NCBI GenBank assembly: GCA_039185235.1
Contig: JBCDAS010000197.1
Location: 1-8,119, forward strand
DNA: 8,119 nt
Source of the DNA: Thermohalobaculum sp039185235
GTDB taxonomy: Bacteria > Pseudomonadota > Alphaproteobacteria > Rhodobacterales > Rhodobacteraceae
Reading direction: 5' to 3'
Positions 1-5,252 of the stretch are shown here, piece after piece. The translations under genes and the position numbers were made by a program. Each line of letters opens with the position of its first letter. Within the stretch, counting starts at the first letter, position 1. The notes beneath the pieces are model-generated. The model was given only the letters and a program-made list of their open reading frames with translations. It had not been told where the DNA came from and searched no databases.

Positions 1-23
1 AGGTCGTACTTATCTGGGCTCAT
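1..23 (-). CDS. Start of an unidentified minus-strand gene (5' end only)
   Basis: Reading the minus strand from 23 towards 1 gives ATG followed by codons for MSPDKYD, after which the window ends. The ATG is preceded on the minus strand by a strong Shine-Dalgarno sequence, GAGGAGGG, a few bases upstream (complement of about 27-34). This is why I call a start here rather than a chance ATG. Seven residues are too few to assign a family. The gene would be divergent from hemN and would share the intergenic region with it, so it may share oxygen-responsive control. That last point is inference. Confidence 0.5.
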
Positions 24-135
24 GTTCCCTCCTCGGCCCATAATAGGGCTAGCTTACGCCGGAATTTTCTAGTGGGTGACTTGCAAGGGTCCGGCACCGC
101 ACCGAACAAGTTTCAAACCCAGCCCAAGCCTATGT

Positions 136-149
136 TTGCCTTAGGCCAA
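136..149. promoter_or_regulatory. Weak Crp/Fnr-type motif TTG-N8-CAA
   Basis: TTGCCTTAGGCCAA has the TTG-N8-CAA skeleton recognised by Crp/Fnr-family regulators, with four of five arm positions symmetric. Its centre is about 120 bp upstream of the start codon of the left-hand minus-strand gene. It is a weak match to the Fnr consensus TTGAT-N4-ATCAA and could be chance. It is listed because a second TTG-N8-CAA motif and a much better Fnr box lie in the same region. Confidence 0.2.
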
Positions 150-226
150 GTTTCAGCCTGAGACCAATTGGCGCGCGGCGTCTAGTCTTTTTTGTGTTTT
201 ACGAAAGATAATTTCCTAGAGGACGC

Positions 227-240
227 TTGGATTTCTCCAA
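227..240. promoter_or_regulatory. Perfect 5-4-5 palindrome of Crp/Fnr geometry
   Basis: TTGGA-TTTC-TCCAA is a perfect inverted repeat with the 14-bp geometry and outer TTG/CAA bases typical of Crp/Fnr-family operators. The inner arm bases (GA/TC) differ from the Fnr consensus AT/AT, so if it is an operator it may serve a different family member, or FnrL weakly. It lies in the AT-richer part of the intergenic region and could act on either divergent gene. Confidence 0.3.
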
Positions 241-385
241 TGACTGGTATGCGTTAACCATGACTCGCTGTTCGATGGGGGTTTTCCCGAAGCATGGCGA
301 CCCGCCTTCTTGTTGATGGGATCAATCGAACGCTCGGACCTTCGATGGGTCCTCTGAGCGCAAAATGGCAACCTGCGCGCCGTTT

Positions 386-399
386 TTGATCTGGATCAC
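386..399 (+). promoter_or_regulatory. FnrL/Fnr-type box upstream of hemN
   Basis: TTGAT-CTGG-ATCAC matches the Fnr/FnrL consensus TTGAT-N4-ATCAA at nine of ten conserved positions with the correct 4-bp spacer. A -10-like hexamer TATGCT follows at 425-430, placing the box close to the -41.5 position typical of class II Fnr activation (about -44 if transcription starts near 437). The predicted leader to the hemN start is then about 130 nt. In Rhodobacter relatives the anaerobic coproporphyrinogen oxidase genes are known FnrL targets, which fits. Transcription start and binding are inferred. Confidence 0.65.
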
Positions 400-568
400 A
401 GAAAACCCTCTTTCCATGCCCAACTATGCTGGGCACGTGGCGGCTTTCACGCGTCTCTCCGATCGTTTGGTGGGGCGGGCCAGCAAGTCCAGCCGATCGC
501 GTGCTCCTGGACCAGTACTTTCGAGTGCCGGTTCGAAATCGCACTGCCAACCCCTCCGGGAGGGAGAG

Positions 569-1918
569 ATGGACCAGGACTTCAGCTCATACGCGACGCG
601 TTCGGTCCCACGATATACGAGCTACCCAACCGCGCCGCACTTCTCCGACAACGTGGGGCCTGTCGACTATGCGCGATGGCTTCAAGCGCTCGATCCCGCA
701 GATCCCATTTCGCTCTATCTCCATGTCCCCTTTTGCCGCGAGATCTGCTGGTATTGCGGTTGCAATATGAAGCTCGCCAAGCGCGAGGACACGATCCTGA
801 GTTACGCGGCCACGCTTATGCGCGAGATCCGCCTGCTCGCGCGCCATCTGCCGGGGCGGATGACAGTCAGCCATCTCCATTGGGGCGGCGGCACACCCAC
901 GGTCCTGTCGCCCGATGCGCTGACGCTCGCGATGGATACAATTCGCTCGGATTTCGAGGTCGCAGACGGGGCCGAGTTGGCGCTTGAAAGCGATCCGCGC
1001 TCGCTCTCGGATCAGATGATTGCGCGGATTGGCGCGCTGGGTTTCACGCGGGCGAGTTTTGGGGTGCAGGAGTTCGATCCGACCGTGCAGCTTGCAATCA
1101 ACCGGATCCAGCCGCCGGATATGGTCCACCGCTCCGTCGAAGGGCTGCGTGAGGTCGGCGTTTCGGGGATCAATTTCGACCTGATCTACGGGCTCCCGCA
1201 TCAAACTGTCGACACGCTCGCCAGGACGATTGAGCTTTGTGGAGAGATGCGGCCAGATCGGATCGCGCTGTTTGGCTATGCCCATGTACCCTGGGTTGCC
1301 AAGAAGCAGCGAATGATCGACCAATCGGCGCTGCCTGGCGCGTCAGAGCGTCTTGCCCAGGCCAAGATGGCCGCCCAGGAAATCCAGAGCCAGGGCTATG
1401 TCCCAATTGGGCTGGACCATTTTGCACTGCCGACAGACCCGCTGGCCATTGCGGCGCGGACGGGGACCCTCAGGCGGAATTTTCAAGGGTACACGACCGA
1501 CACGGCAACCGCCCTTTTGGGTCTTGGCGCAACCTCGATTGGCCGTACGCCTCAGGGCTATGTGCAAAACATCCCCGAAACAGGCGCCTGGTCGCGCGCG
1601 GTCAATGCGGGCCAACTGCCGGTCGCCAAGGGGATCGCCCTGAGCGGTGACGACAGGTTGCGCGCCTCGGTCATCGAGGCTCTGATGTGCCATGCCCGCG
1701 TCGATCTTGCCGAGATCGCCCGTATGCACGATGCGCCCGTCGACTGGTATGAGGACCTGGAAGATGACCTGCAGCCGATGCTCCAAGACGGCCTCCTCAC
1801 GCGGGTGGGGGCGCAGATCTCCATGAACCCAAAGGCCACCCATCTGGTTCGCGTCGTAGCTGCGGTTTTTGATGCCTATATCGATACCCAGGAAAAGAAA
1901 CACTCGGTCGCCGTTTGA
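569..1918 (+). CDS. hemN: Oxygen-independent coproporphyrinogen III oxidase (radical SAM)
   Basis: The enzyme oxidatively decarboxylates coproporphyrinogen III to protoporphyrinogen IX without oxygen, in the cytoplasm, feeding haem and, in phototrophs, bacteriochlorophyll synthesis. The radical-SAM cluster motif is plain: Cys56, Cys60 and Cys63, with the HemN-specific extra Cys65 (CREICWYCGC). It is followed by GGGTPT at 106-111 (SAM contact), ESDPR at 140-144, SFGVQEFDP at 163-171 and NFDLIYGLPHQT at 202-213. The typical HemN C-terminal domain occupies roughly the last 95 residues. At 449 aa it has normal HemN length. I start it at 569 because GGGAGGGAGAG lies just upstream and MDQDFSSYATRSVPRYTSYPTA is the usual family N-terminus; the 68-codon upstream extension covers the promoter. 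It stands alone, facing the NmrA-like gene, and is probably FnrL-controlled. It could be the hemZ paralogue, since related species carry two such genes. Confidence 0.95.
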   Translation: MDQDFSSYATRSVPRYTSYPTAPHFSDNVGPVDYARWLQALDPADPISLYLHVPFCREICWYCGCNMKLAKREDTILSYAATLMREIRLLARHLPGRMTVSHLHWGGGTPTVLSPDALTLAMDTIRSDFEVADGAELALESDPRSLSDQMIARIGALGFTRASFGVQEFDPTVQLAINRIQPPDMVHRSVEGLREVGVSGINFDLIYGLPHQTVDTLARTIELCGEMRPDRIALFGYAHVPWVAKKQRMIDQSALPGASERLAQAKMAAQEIQSQGYVPIGLDHFALPTDPLAIAARTGTLRRNFQGYTTDTATALLGLGATSIGRTPQGYVQNIPETGAWSRAVNAGQLPVAKGIALSGDDRLRASVIEALMCHARVDLAEIARMHDAPVDWYEDLEDDLQPMLQDGLLTRVGAQISMNPKATHLVRVVAAVFDAYIDTQEKKHSVAV

Positions 1919-1927
1919 GCAGTTGCA

Positions 1928-1944
1928 GGATCGTTGCACGATCC
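1928..1944. terminator. Short hairpin just after the hemN stop
   Basis: GGATCGT-TGC-ACGATCC is a perfect 7-bp stem with a 3-nt loop, beginning ten bases after the hemN stop codon. No T-tract follows, so it may be a 3'-end stabilising hairpin rather than a full intrinsic terminator. Confidence 0.35.
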
Positions 1945-2013
1945 CAAATCCTCTGCGACCCGCCACCATCTGCCTGGCCCGGGGGGGCAATCGGCCCTCG
2001 ACAAACTTAACGA

Positions 2014-2051
2014 GCGGGGCATACCGCCGCTTGGCGGCAATCTAGCCCCGC
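2014..2051. terminator. Two-tier hairpin between convergent hemN and NmrA-like genes
   Basis: The outer arms GCGGGGC (2014-2020) and GCCCCGC (2045-2051) pair perfectly and enclose a second stem, CCGCC (2024-2028) with GGCGG (2033-2037). It lies in the 183-bp gap between two converging genes and could serve both. The T-tracts are poor: CCTTCCGCTTT on the plus side and CGTTAAGTTTG on the minus side. Termination is therefore only inferred. The rest of the gap shows no gene I can support. Confidence 0.4.
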
Positions 2052-2101
2052 CCTTCCGCTTTAAGGCTGAGCGCTTGGCGCGAGGGTCCAGCGCCACCTC
2101 G

Positions 2102-3022
2102 TCATCGAGCTGACACCAAGGGTTCAGCGAGAGTTTTAGGCATCTCTGGGTCGTCGTATTCGGCGACCATCGCCTGGACAAAGCTCGACAGCGTGATGCG
2201 CGCCTTCCGCGCATTCGGGTTGAGAAAGTCGATCCGCCCATTGTTGATGTTCTCATGCATCTCCGCCATGGTTTCGGCCGATTGGGGGGACAGCCCGCTC
2301 TCCTTCAGCACATCGACCCAAGCCTCCTGCGGTACTGGAACCGCCATGATTTCGCGGTCGAGCGACTTTGAAAGCGCAGCTGCGATGTCTTTGGCCGAAT
2401 ATTGCTCGGCCCCTTTCAATTCAATCACCCGATGCGCAACCATCGGCGGATCTATCAACGCCTCTGCGACCGTCAGACCGATATCCCGGGTTGCAACCAT
2501 ATCGATCTTCAAATCGAGCGGCAGGATCATGCTGGGATAGACACCGTCATGCAGCACAGCGGGCATCATGTCGCGAATGTTCTCTAAAAAGTATCCAGGA
2601 CGAATAGCGGTGAGAGGGATCGAGGCGGCGAGGAACAGCTTCTCCAGATGAGCAACCGTGGAAATCGGCCCGACTCTGTCTTCGTGCTGCGCCCCAACGG
2701 ACGAGAGAATGACAGCATGCGGCAACCGCGCGGCAGCAGCGGCTTGCACAATCGCCTCCGCGCGCTTGCGACTATCGCCCAGAAAGTCGTCGTTTGTGAG
2801 ATCTGGGGGGAGAAGGAAATAGGCGCCGCTGGCCCCAGCCAGTGCTTGCGACAAGGCGTCTCTGTCCATCATGTCGGCCACCACAACCTCGGCGCCTTTC
2901 GCTTTCCAGGGCGCACCCTTTTCTTTTGACCGGACGATAACGCGGATCGGCTGGCCCTGGTCGAGCAGGGTTTGAGCGACAACGGAACCCGTGTTCCCGG
3001 TCACACCAGAAATGACAAACAT
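2102..3022 (-). CDS. NmrA-like / SDR-fold NAD(P)-binding oxidoreductase
   Basis: This is an atypical short-chain-dehydrogenase-fold protein of 306 aa, the usual size for the NmrA/quinone-oxidoreductase (YtfG/QorB-like) group. The dinucleotide-binding loop GVTGNTG is at residues 6-12, right at the N-terminus. An arginine pair at 27 and 31 follows the second strand (RVIVR), which hints at NADP(H) preference. Further typical elements are the VADMMDRDAL segment, AYFLLPP, SSVGAQHE, HLEKLFLAASIPLTAIRPGYFLENI, and a helical C-terminal part. The start at 3022 is chosen because AAGGAGA lies 7 bases upstream; the open frame extending 24 codons further has no such site and runs through promoter repeats. 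It is divergent from the LysR-type gene, which probably regulates it. Substrate is unknown; members act as NAD(P)H:quinone reductases or as redox sensors without catalysis. Confidence 0.85.
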   Translation of the reverse strand: MFVISGVTGNTGSVVAQTLLDQGQPIRVIVRSKEKGAPWKAKGAEVVVADMMDRDALSQALAGASGAYFLLPPDLTNDDFLGDSRKRAEAIVQAAAAARLPHAVILSSVGAQHEDRVGPISTVAHLEKLFLAASIPLTAIRPGYFLENIRDMMPAVLHDGVYPSMILPLDLKIDMVATRDIGLTVAEALIDPPMVAHRVIELKGAEQYSAKDIAAALSKSLDREIMAVPVPQEAWVDVLKESGLSPQSAETMAEMHENINNGRIDFLNPNARKARITLSSFVQAMVAEYDDPEMPKTLAEPLVSAR

Positions 3023-3032
3023 GATGAGGTCT

Positions 3033-3067
3033 CCTTGGTTTGAGTGGTTCGATGGCTCAAACCTAGG
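3033..3067. promoter_or_regulatory. Long inverted repeat overlapping the NmrA-like gene's ribosome binding site
   Basis: The arms CCTTGGTTTGAG (3033-3044) and CTCAAACCTAGG (3056-3067) are complementary at 11 of 12 positions around an 11-bp spacer. On the minus strand this dyad lies in the leader of the NmrA-like gene, and its proximal arm covers part of the Shine-Dalgarno AAGGAGA (complement of 3030-3036). It could be a DNA operator or an mRNA hairpin masking the ribosome binding site. The sequence does not decide between these. Confidence 0.45.
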
Positions 3068-3075
3068 AGGATCTG

Positions 3076-3125
3076 TTGAATACATATAATGCATGTTTTA
3101 TATCAGATACATGCATGAAAAGCAT
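3076..3125 (+). promoter_or_regulatory. Predicted lysR promoter with two LysR-type T-N11-A motifs
   Basis: TTGAAT (3076-3081) and TATATC (3099-3104) are separated by 17 bp, giving a plausible sigma-70 promoter with a start near 3111 and a leader of about 18 nt. Overlapping it are two T-N11-A motifs: ATAC-N7-GCAT at 3080-3094 and the perfect inverted repeat ATGC-N7-GCAT at 3111-3125. Their centres are 31 bp apart, about three helical turns. An alternative dyad, ATGCATGT (3089-3096) with ACATGCAT (3109-3116), spans the -10 region. This is the expected arrangement for a LysR-type regulator that represses itself and controls the divergent gene. The stretch is AT-rich, so some symmetry may be chance. 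Confidence 0.5.
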
Positions 3126-3128
3126 ATC

Positions 3129-4070
3129 ATGAGCATCGACCTAAATCTCTTAAAGGCGCTCGATGCGCTGCTGGAGACTGAGAGCGTCAGCCGGGCCGCC
3201 GCACATGTTAACCTCTCCCAACCTGCCATGAGCCGGGCGCTCAATCGCCTGCAGCATGCCATCAAGGATCCTCTGCTCGTCCGGTCGGGTCGCGGCATGG
3301 TTCTCACCCCGCGTGGAGAGGCCCTGCGCCAACCGGTCCGAGATGCGCTGGCCGGGGTGTCGACGGTCTTCAAGCCAGAGATCTTCGATCCTTCACAAGC
3401 GCAGGATCTGTTCCGTTTGATGGCCCCTGATTACCTGGCGCAGATGATCCTGCCCACGGTCCTGGCACAGGTCTTCAACCTCGCTCCTGGGATCCGGGTC
3501 GAGATGGAGAACCTGTCGGCAACGGGGATTTCAGAGATGTGCGAGGGCAAGATCTCGCTGGGTTTCGGCGTGGTGCATGACGGCCCGGTGCTGGAGAATG
3601 TCGCGAGCCAGGCCCTGTTCGAAGATCGGCAGGTCTGTCTGTTGCGCAAGGGGCATCCCTTGCTGTCCCAAGGCATGAGCCTCGAAGGCTATGCAGCGAC
3701 ACCGCATGCCATGCTCAGCATTACCGGCAAAGGCGGTGGCCGGATCGACGACATTCTGAAAGAGCACGGTCTTTCAAGAAACATCGTCCTCCGGCTGACC
3801 CAGTTCATGACCATCAACGCGGTGATCGCGCCGACGGATCTGATCATCACAGTACCCGAGATCCTCGCAAAGCAGGTGATCACCCCCGATCTGAGACTTG
3901 TGCCTCTCCCAGACGCGCTGCAAATGCCATCCTTTACGATCTCTCAGATCTGGCATGAACGATTTACCAAAGATCCTGCGCACCAATGGCTCAGGCGGCT
4001 GATTAAGTCAGCTTGTCGAGGCATTGGTGCGACCAGCCCGACCCACCATCCAGCCGCTGATCACGTCTGA
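3129..4070 (+). CDS. LysR-type transcriptional regulator
   Basis: This is a 313-aa DNA-binding regulator with the usual LysR layout. The winged helix-turn-helix covers about residues 4-65 (DLNLLKALDALLE, then SVSRAAAHVNLSQPAMSRAL at 19-38, then DPLLVRSGRGMVLTPRG). A linker helix and a periplasmic-binding-protein-like co-inducer domain of about 200 residues follow, starting near the LFRLMAPDYLAQMILP segment. The opening DLNLL and that transition resemble the NodD/DntR-type subgroup. I place the start at 3129, with GAAAAG as a weak ribosome binding site and the family-typical MSIDLNLL. The two upstream in-frame ATGs (3093 and 3111) lie in the predicted promoter or at its transcription start, and the AGGAGG at 3065-3070 is too far from them. 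It is divergent from the NmrA-like gene, its probable target. The ligand cannot be inferred. Confidence 0.9.
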   Translation: MSIDLNLLKALDALLETESVSRAAAHVNLSQPAMSRALNRLQHAIKDPLLVRSGRGMVLTPRGEALRQPVRDALAGVSTVFKPEIFDPSQAQDLFRLMAPDYLAQMILPTVLAQVFNLAPGIRVEMENLSATGISEMCEGKISLGFGVVHDGPVLENVASQALFEDRQVCLLRKGHPLLSQGMSLEGYAATPHAMLSITGKGGGRIDDILKEHGLSRNIVLRLTQFMTINAVIAPTDLIITVPEILAKQVITPDLRLVPLPDALQMPSFTISQIWHERFTKDPAHQWLRRLIKSACRGIGATSPTHHPAADHV

Positions 4071-4077
4071 GGCTTGG

Positions 4078-4108
4078 GGGAGGGGTGACGCTGACGCGCC
4101 CTCCTCCC
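4078..4108. terminator. Candidate shared terminator hairpin between lysR-type gene and trpS
   Basis: The 46-bp gap between these converging genes contains G-rich and C-rich tracts that can pair: GGAGGG (4079-4084) with CCCTCC (4099-4104), or alternatively GGGAGG (4078-4083) with CCTCCC (4103-4108). No clear T-tract follows on either strand, so intrinsic termination is uncertain. Confidence 0.35.
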
Positions 4109-4116
4109 ATGTTCGA

Positions 4117-5157
4117 CTACCGGCTGCGGAGAAAGCCCGTGATCTCATAGGCCTCGGCGAGGATCGGCTCCGCCAGCTCCGCCGCCCGATTGGCCCCATC
4201 ACCCAGGACCCTGTCGATTTCGGCCGGGTCGGCCAACAGGCGGCTCATCTCCGCCGTGATGGGCGAGAGATGCTCGACTGCGACCTCGGCAAGCTTTGGC
4301 TTGAACGCCCCGAAACCTTGGCCTGCATACTCAGCCACCACCCGATCGGGGCTTTGGCCGGTCAGTGCAGCGTAGATGCCCACCAGATTGCGCGCCTCGG
4401 GCCGCTCTGACAGGCCTTCCAGCGTCTCTGGCAAGGCTTCCGGGTCAGTGCGTGCCTTGCGGATCTTGCCCGCGATCGCATCCGCGTCATCGGTCAGATT
4501 GATCCGAGACATGTCTGAAGGATCCGATTTCGACATCTTCTTGGTGCCATCCCTCAGCGACATCACCCGAGGTGCCGGGCCATCGATCAGAGGCTCGAGC
4601 AGGGGGAAGAAATCCTCCACGCCGAAGTCGTTGTTGAACTTCGTCGCAATGTCGCGGGCCAGTTCCAGATGCTGCTTCTGATCCTCGCCCACAGGCACAT
4701 GGGTGCCCTTATAGACCAGGATATCGGCAGCCATCAGCGCCGGATAGACATAGAGCCCGGCCGAGGAGTTCTCCCGGTTCTTGCCAGCCTTGTCCTTGAA
4801 CTGGGTCATCCGGTTCAACCAACCGAGGCGGACAACACAGTTGAACAACCAGCCAAGCTCGGCATGGGCGGGCACTTGGCTTTGGTTGAACAGGATCGAC
4901 TGTTTCGGGTCGAGACCGCAGGCCATGAACGCCGCGGCGACCGAGCGCGTTGCCTCGCGCAGCTCCTTGGGGTCTTGCCACTGGGTGATCGCATGGAGAT
5001 CGACGACACAGTAAATCGTCTCCATTGCCCCTTCGCGCTGTATCTCGACGAAGCGCTTCAGCGCTCCGAGGTAATTGCCGAGCGTCAGGCTGCCTGTCGG
5101 CTGGACGCCCGAGAAGACTCGCGGAGTATGTGGCATTTCAGGTCTCATTGGTTGCAT
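4117..5157 (-). CDS. trpS: Tryptophanyl-tRNA synthetase
   Basis: This class I aminoacyl-tRNA synthetase charges tRNA-Trp with tryptophan in the cytoplasm. The HIGH-equivalent motif is TGSLTLGNYLGA at 21-32, in the form usual for TrpRS. The second signature is KMSKS at 207-211, followed by DPSD. Tryptophan- and ATP-pocket segments are visible: YPALMAADIL at 138-147 and GEDQKQHLELARDIA at 157-171. The total of 346 aa is normal for bacterial TrpRS. The start at 5157 is supported by GAGGGG five bases upstream; the later in-frame ATGs (codons 4 and 8) have no comparable site, although codon 8 would still keep the whole catalytic core. It lies on the same strand as murJ and glnD but is separated from them by the opposing rhomboid gene, so it needs its own promoter in the gap before 5253. 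Confidence 0.96.
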   Translation of the reverse strand: MQPMRPEMPHTPRVFSGVQPTGSLTLGNYLGALKRFVEIQREGAMETIYCVVDLHAITQWQDPKELREATRSVAAAFMACGLDPKQSILFNQSQVPAHAELGWLFNCVVRLGWLNRMTQFKDKAGKNRENSSAGLYVYPALMAADILVYKGTHVPVGEDQKQHLELARDIATKFNNDFGVEDFFPLLEPLIDGPAPRVMSLRDGTKKMSKSDPSDMSRINLTDDADAIAGKIRKARTDPEALPETLEGLSERPEARNLVGIYAALTGQSPDRVVAEYAGQGFGAFKPKLAEVAVEHLSPITAEMSRLLADPAEIDRVLGDGANRAAELAEPILAEAYEITGFLRSR

Positions 5158-5159
5158 AA

Positions 5160-5174
5160 GCGCCCCTCGGGCGC
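5160..5174 (-). promoter_or_regulatory. Hairpin containing the trpS ribosome binding site
   Basis: GCGCCC-CTC-GGGCGC is a perfect 6-bp GC-only stem with a 3-nt loop. In the trpS mRNA (minus strand) the Shine-Dalgarno GAGGGG occupies the loop and the 3' arm, and the stem ends two bases before the ATG. Such a stem could restrict initiation. I see no leader peptide, T-box or other known sensing element beside it, and no clear promoter hexamers in the 95-bp divergent gap. Confidence 0.4.
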
Positions 5175-5252
5175 GGCGCCTTCTATGGGCGGAGGGACCG
5201 CTTTCGTCAAGGCGGGCTTGGCGGAGCGTCCTTCGGCCTATATGTCCGAGCG

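Larger units (their letters stand above)
24..568. other. Intergenic regulatory region between the left-hand gene and hemN
   Basis: I see no convincing coding sequence in these roughly 545 bases. The open frame that runs into hemN from 365 has no ribosome binding site at its first ATG, and it contains the FnrL-type box, so it is best read as untranslated DNA. The stretch holds several symmetric elements, listed separately where they look like binding sites. It also holds a 9-bp direct repeat CAAGTTTCA at 107-115 and 147-155, a TTCGATGGG repeat at 271-279 and 341-349, and a small stem at 331-360 (CGCTCGGACC pairing with GGTCC and GAGCG across a TCT bulge). AT content rises around 180-240, as expected of promoter DNA. 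Confidence 0.6.

Noticed and set aside
313..325. TTGATGGGATCAA as a second FnrL site
   Set aside because: The arms are perfect but the spacer is 3 bp instead of 4, which alters helical phasing; it is kept only as part of the palindrome cluster.
254..550. 98-codon minus-strand frame upstream of hemN
   Set aside because: It has an Arg-rich composition, no family resemblance and no convincing ribosome binding site, and it overlaps the FnrL-type regulatory DNA.
365..568. 68-codon N-terminal extension of hemN from the first in-frame ATG
   Set aside because: There is no ribosome binding site at 365, it contains the FnrL box and predicted promoter, it does not resemble HemN N-termini, and a strong site precedes the ATG at 569.
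1945..2101. Possible insertion-sequence remnant in the hemN/NmrA-like gap
   Set aside because: No transposase motif could be recognised in either strand's translations and no terminal repeats or target duplication were seen.
3023..3094. 24-codon extension of the NmrA-like protein
   Set aside because: The dinucleotide-binding strand normally starts at the N-terminus, and AAGGAGA fits the ATG at 3022. The extension is encoded by inverted-repeat and promoter DNA.
3093..3128. Longer LysR start at 3093 or 3111
   Set aside because: These ATGs lie in the predicted promoter/operator or at the predicted transcription start, and the AGGAGG at 3065-3070 is too distant to serve them. MSIDLNLL at 3129 is the normal family opening.
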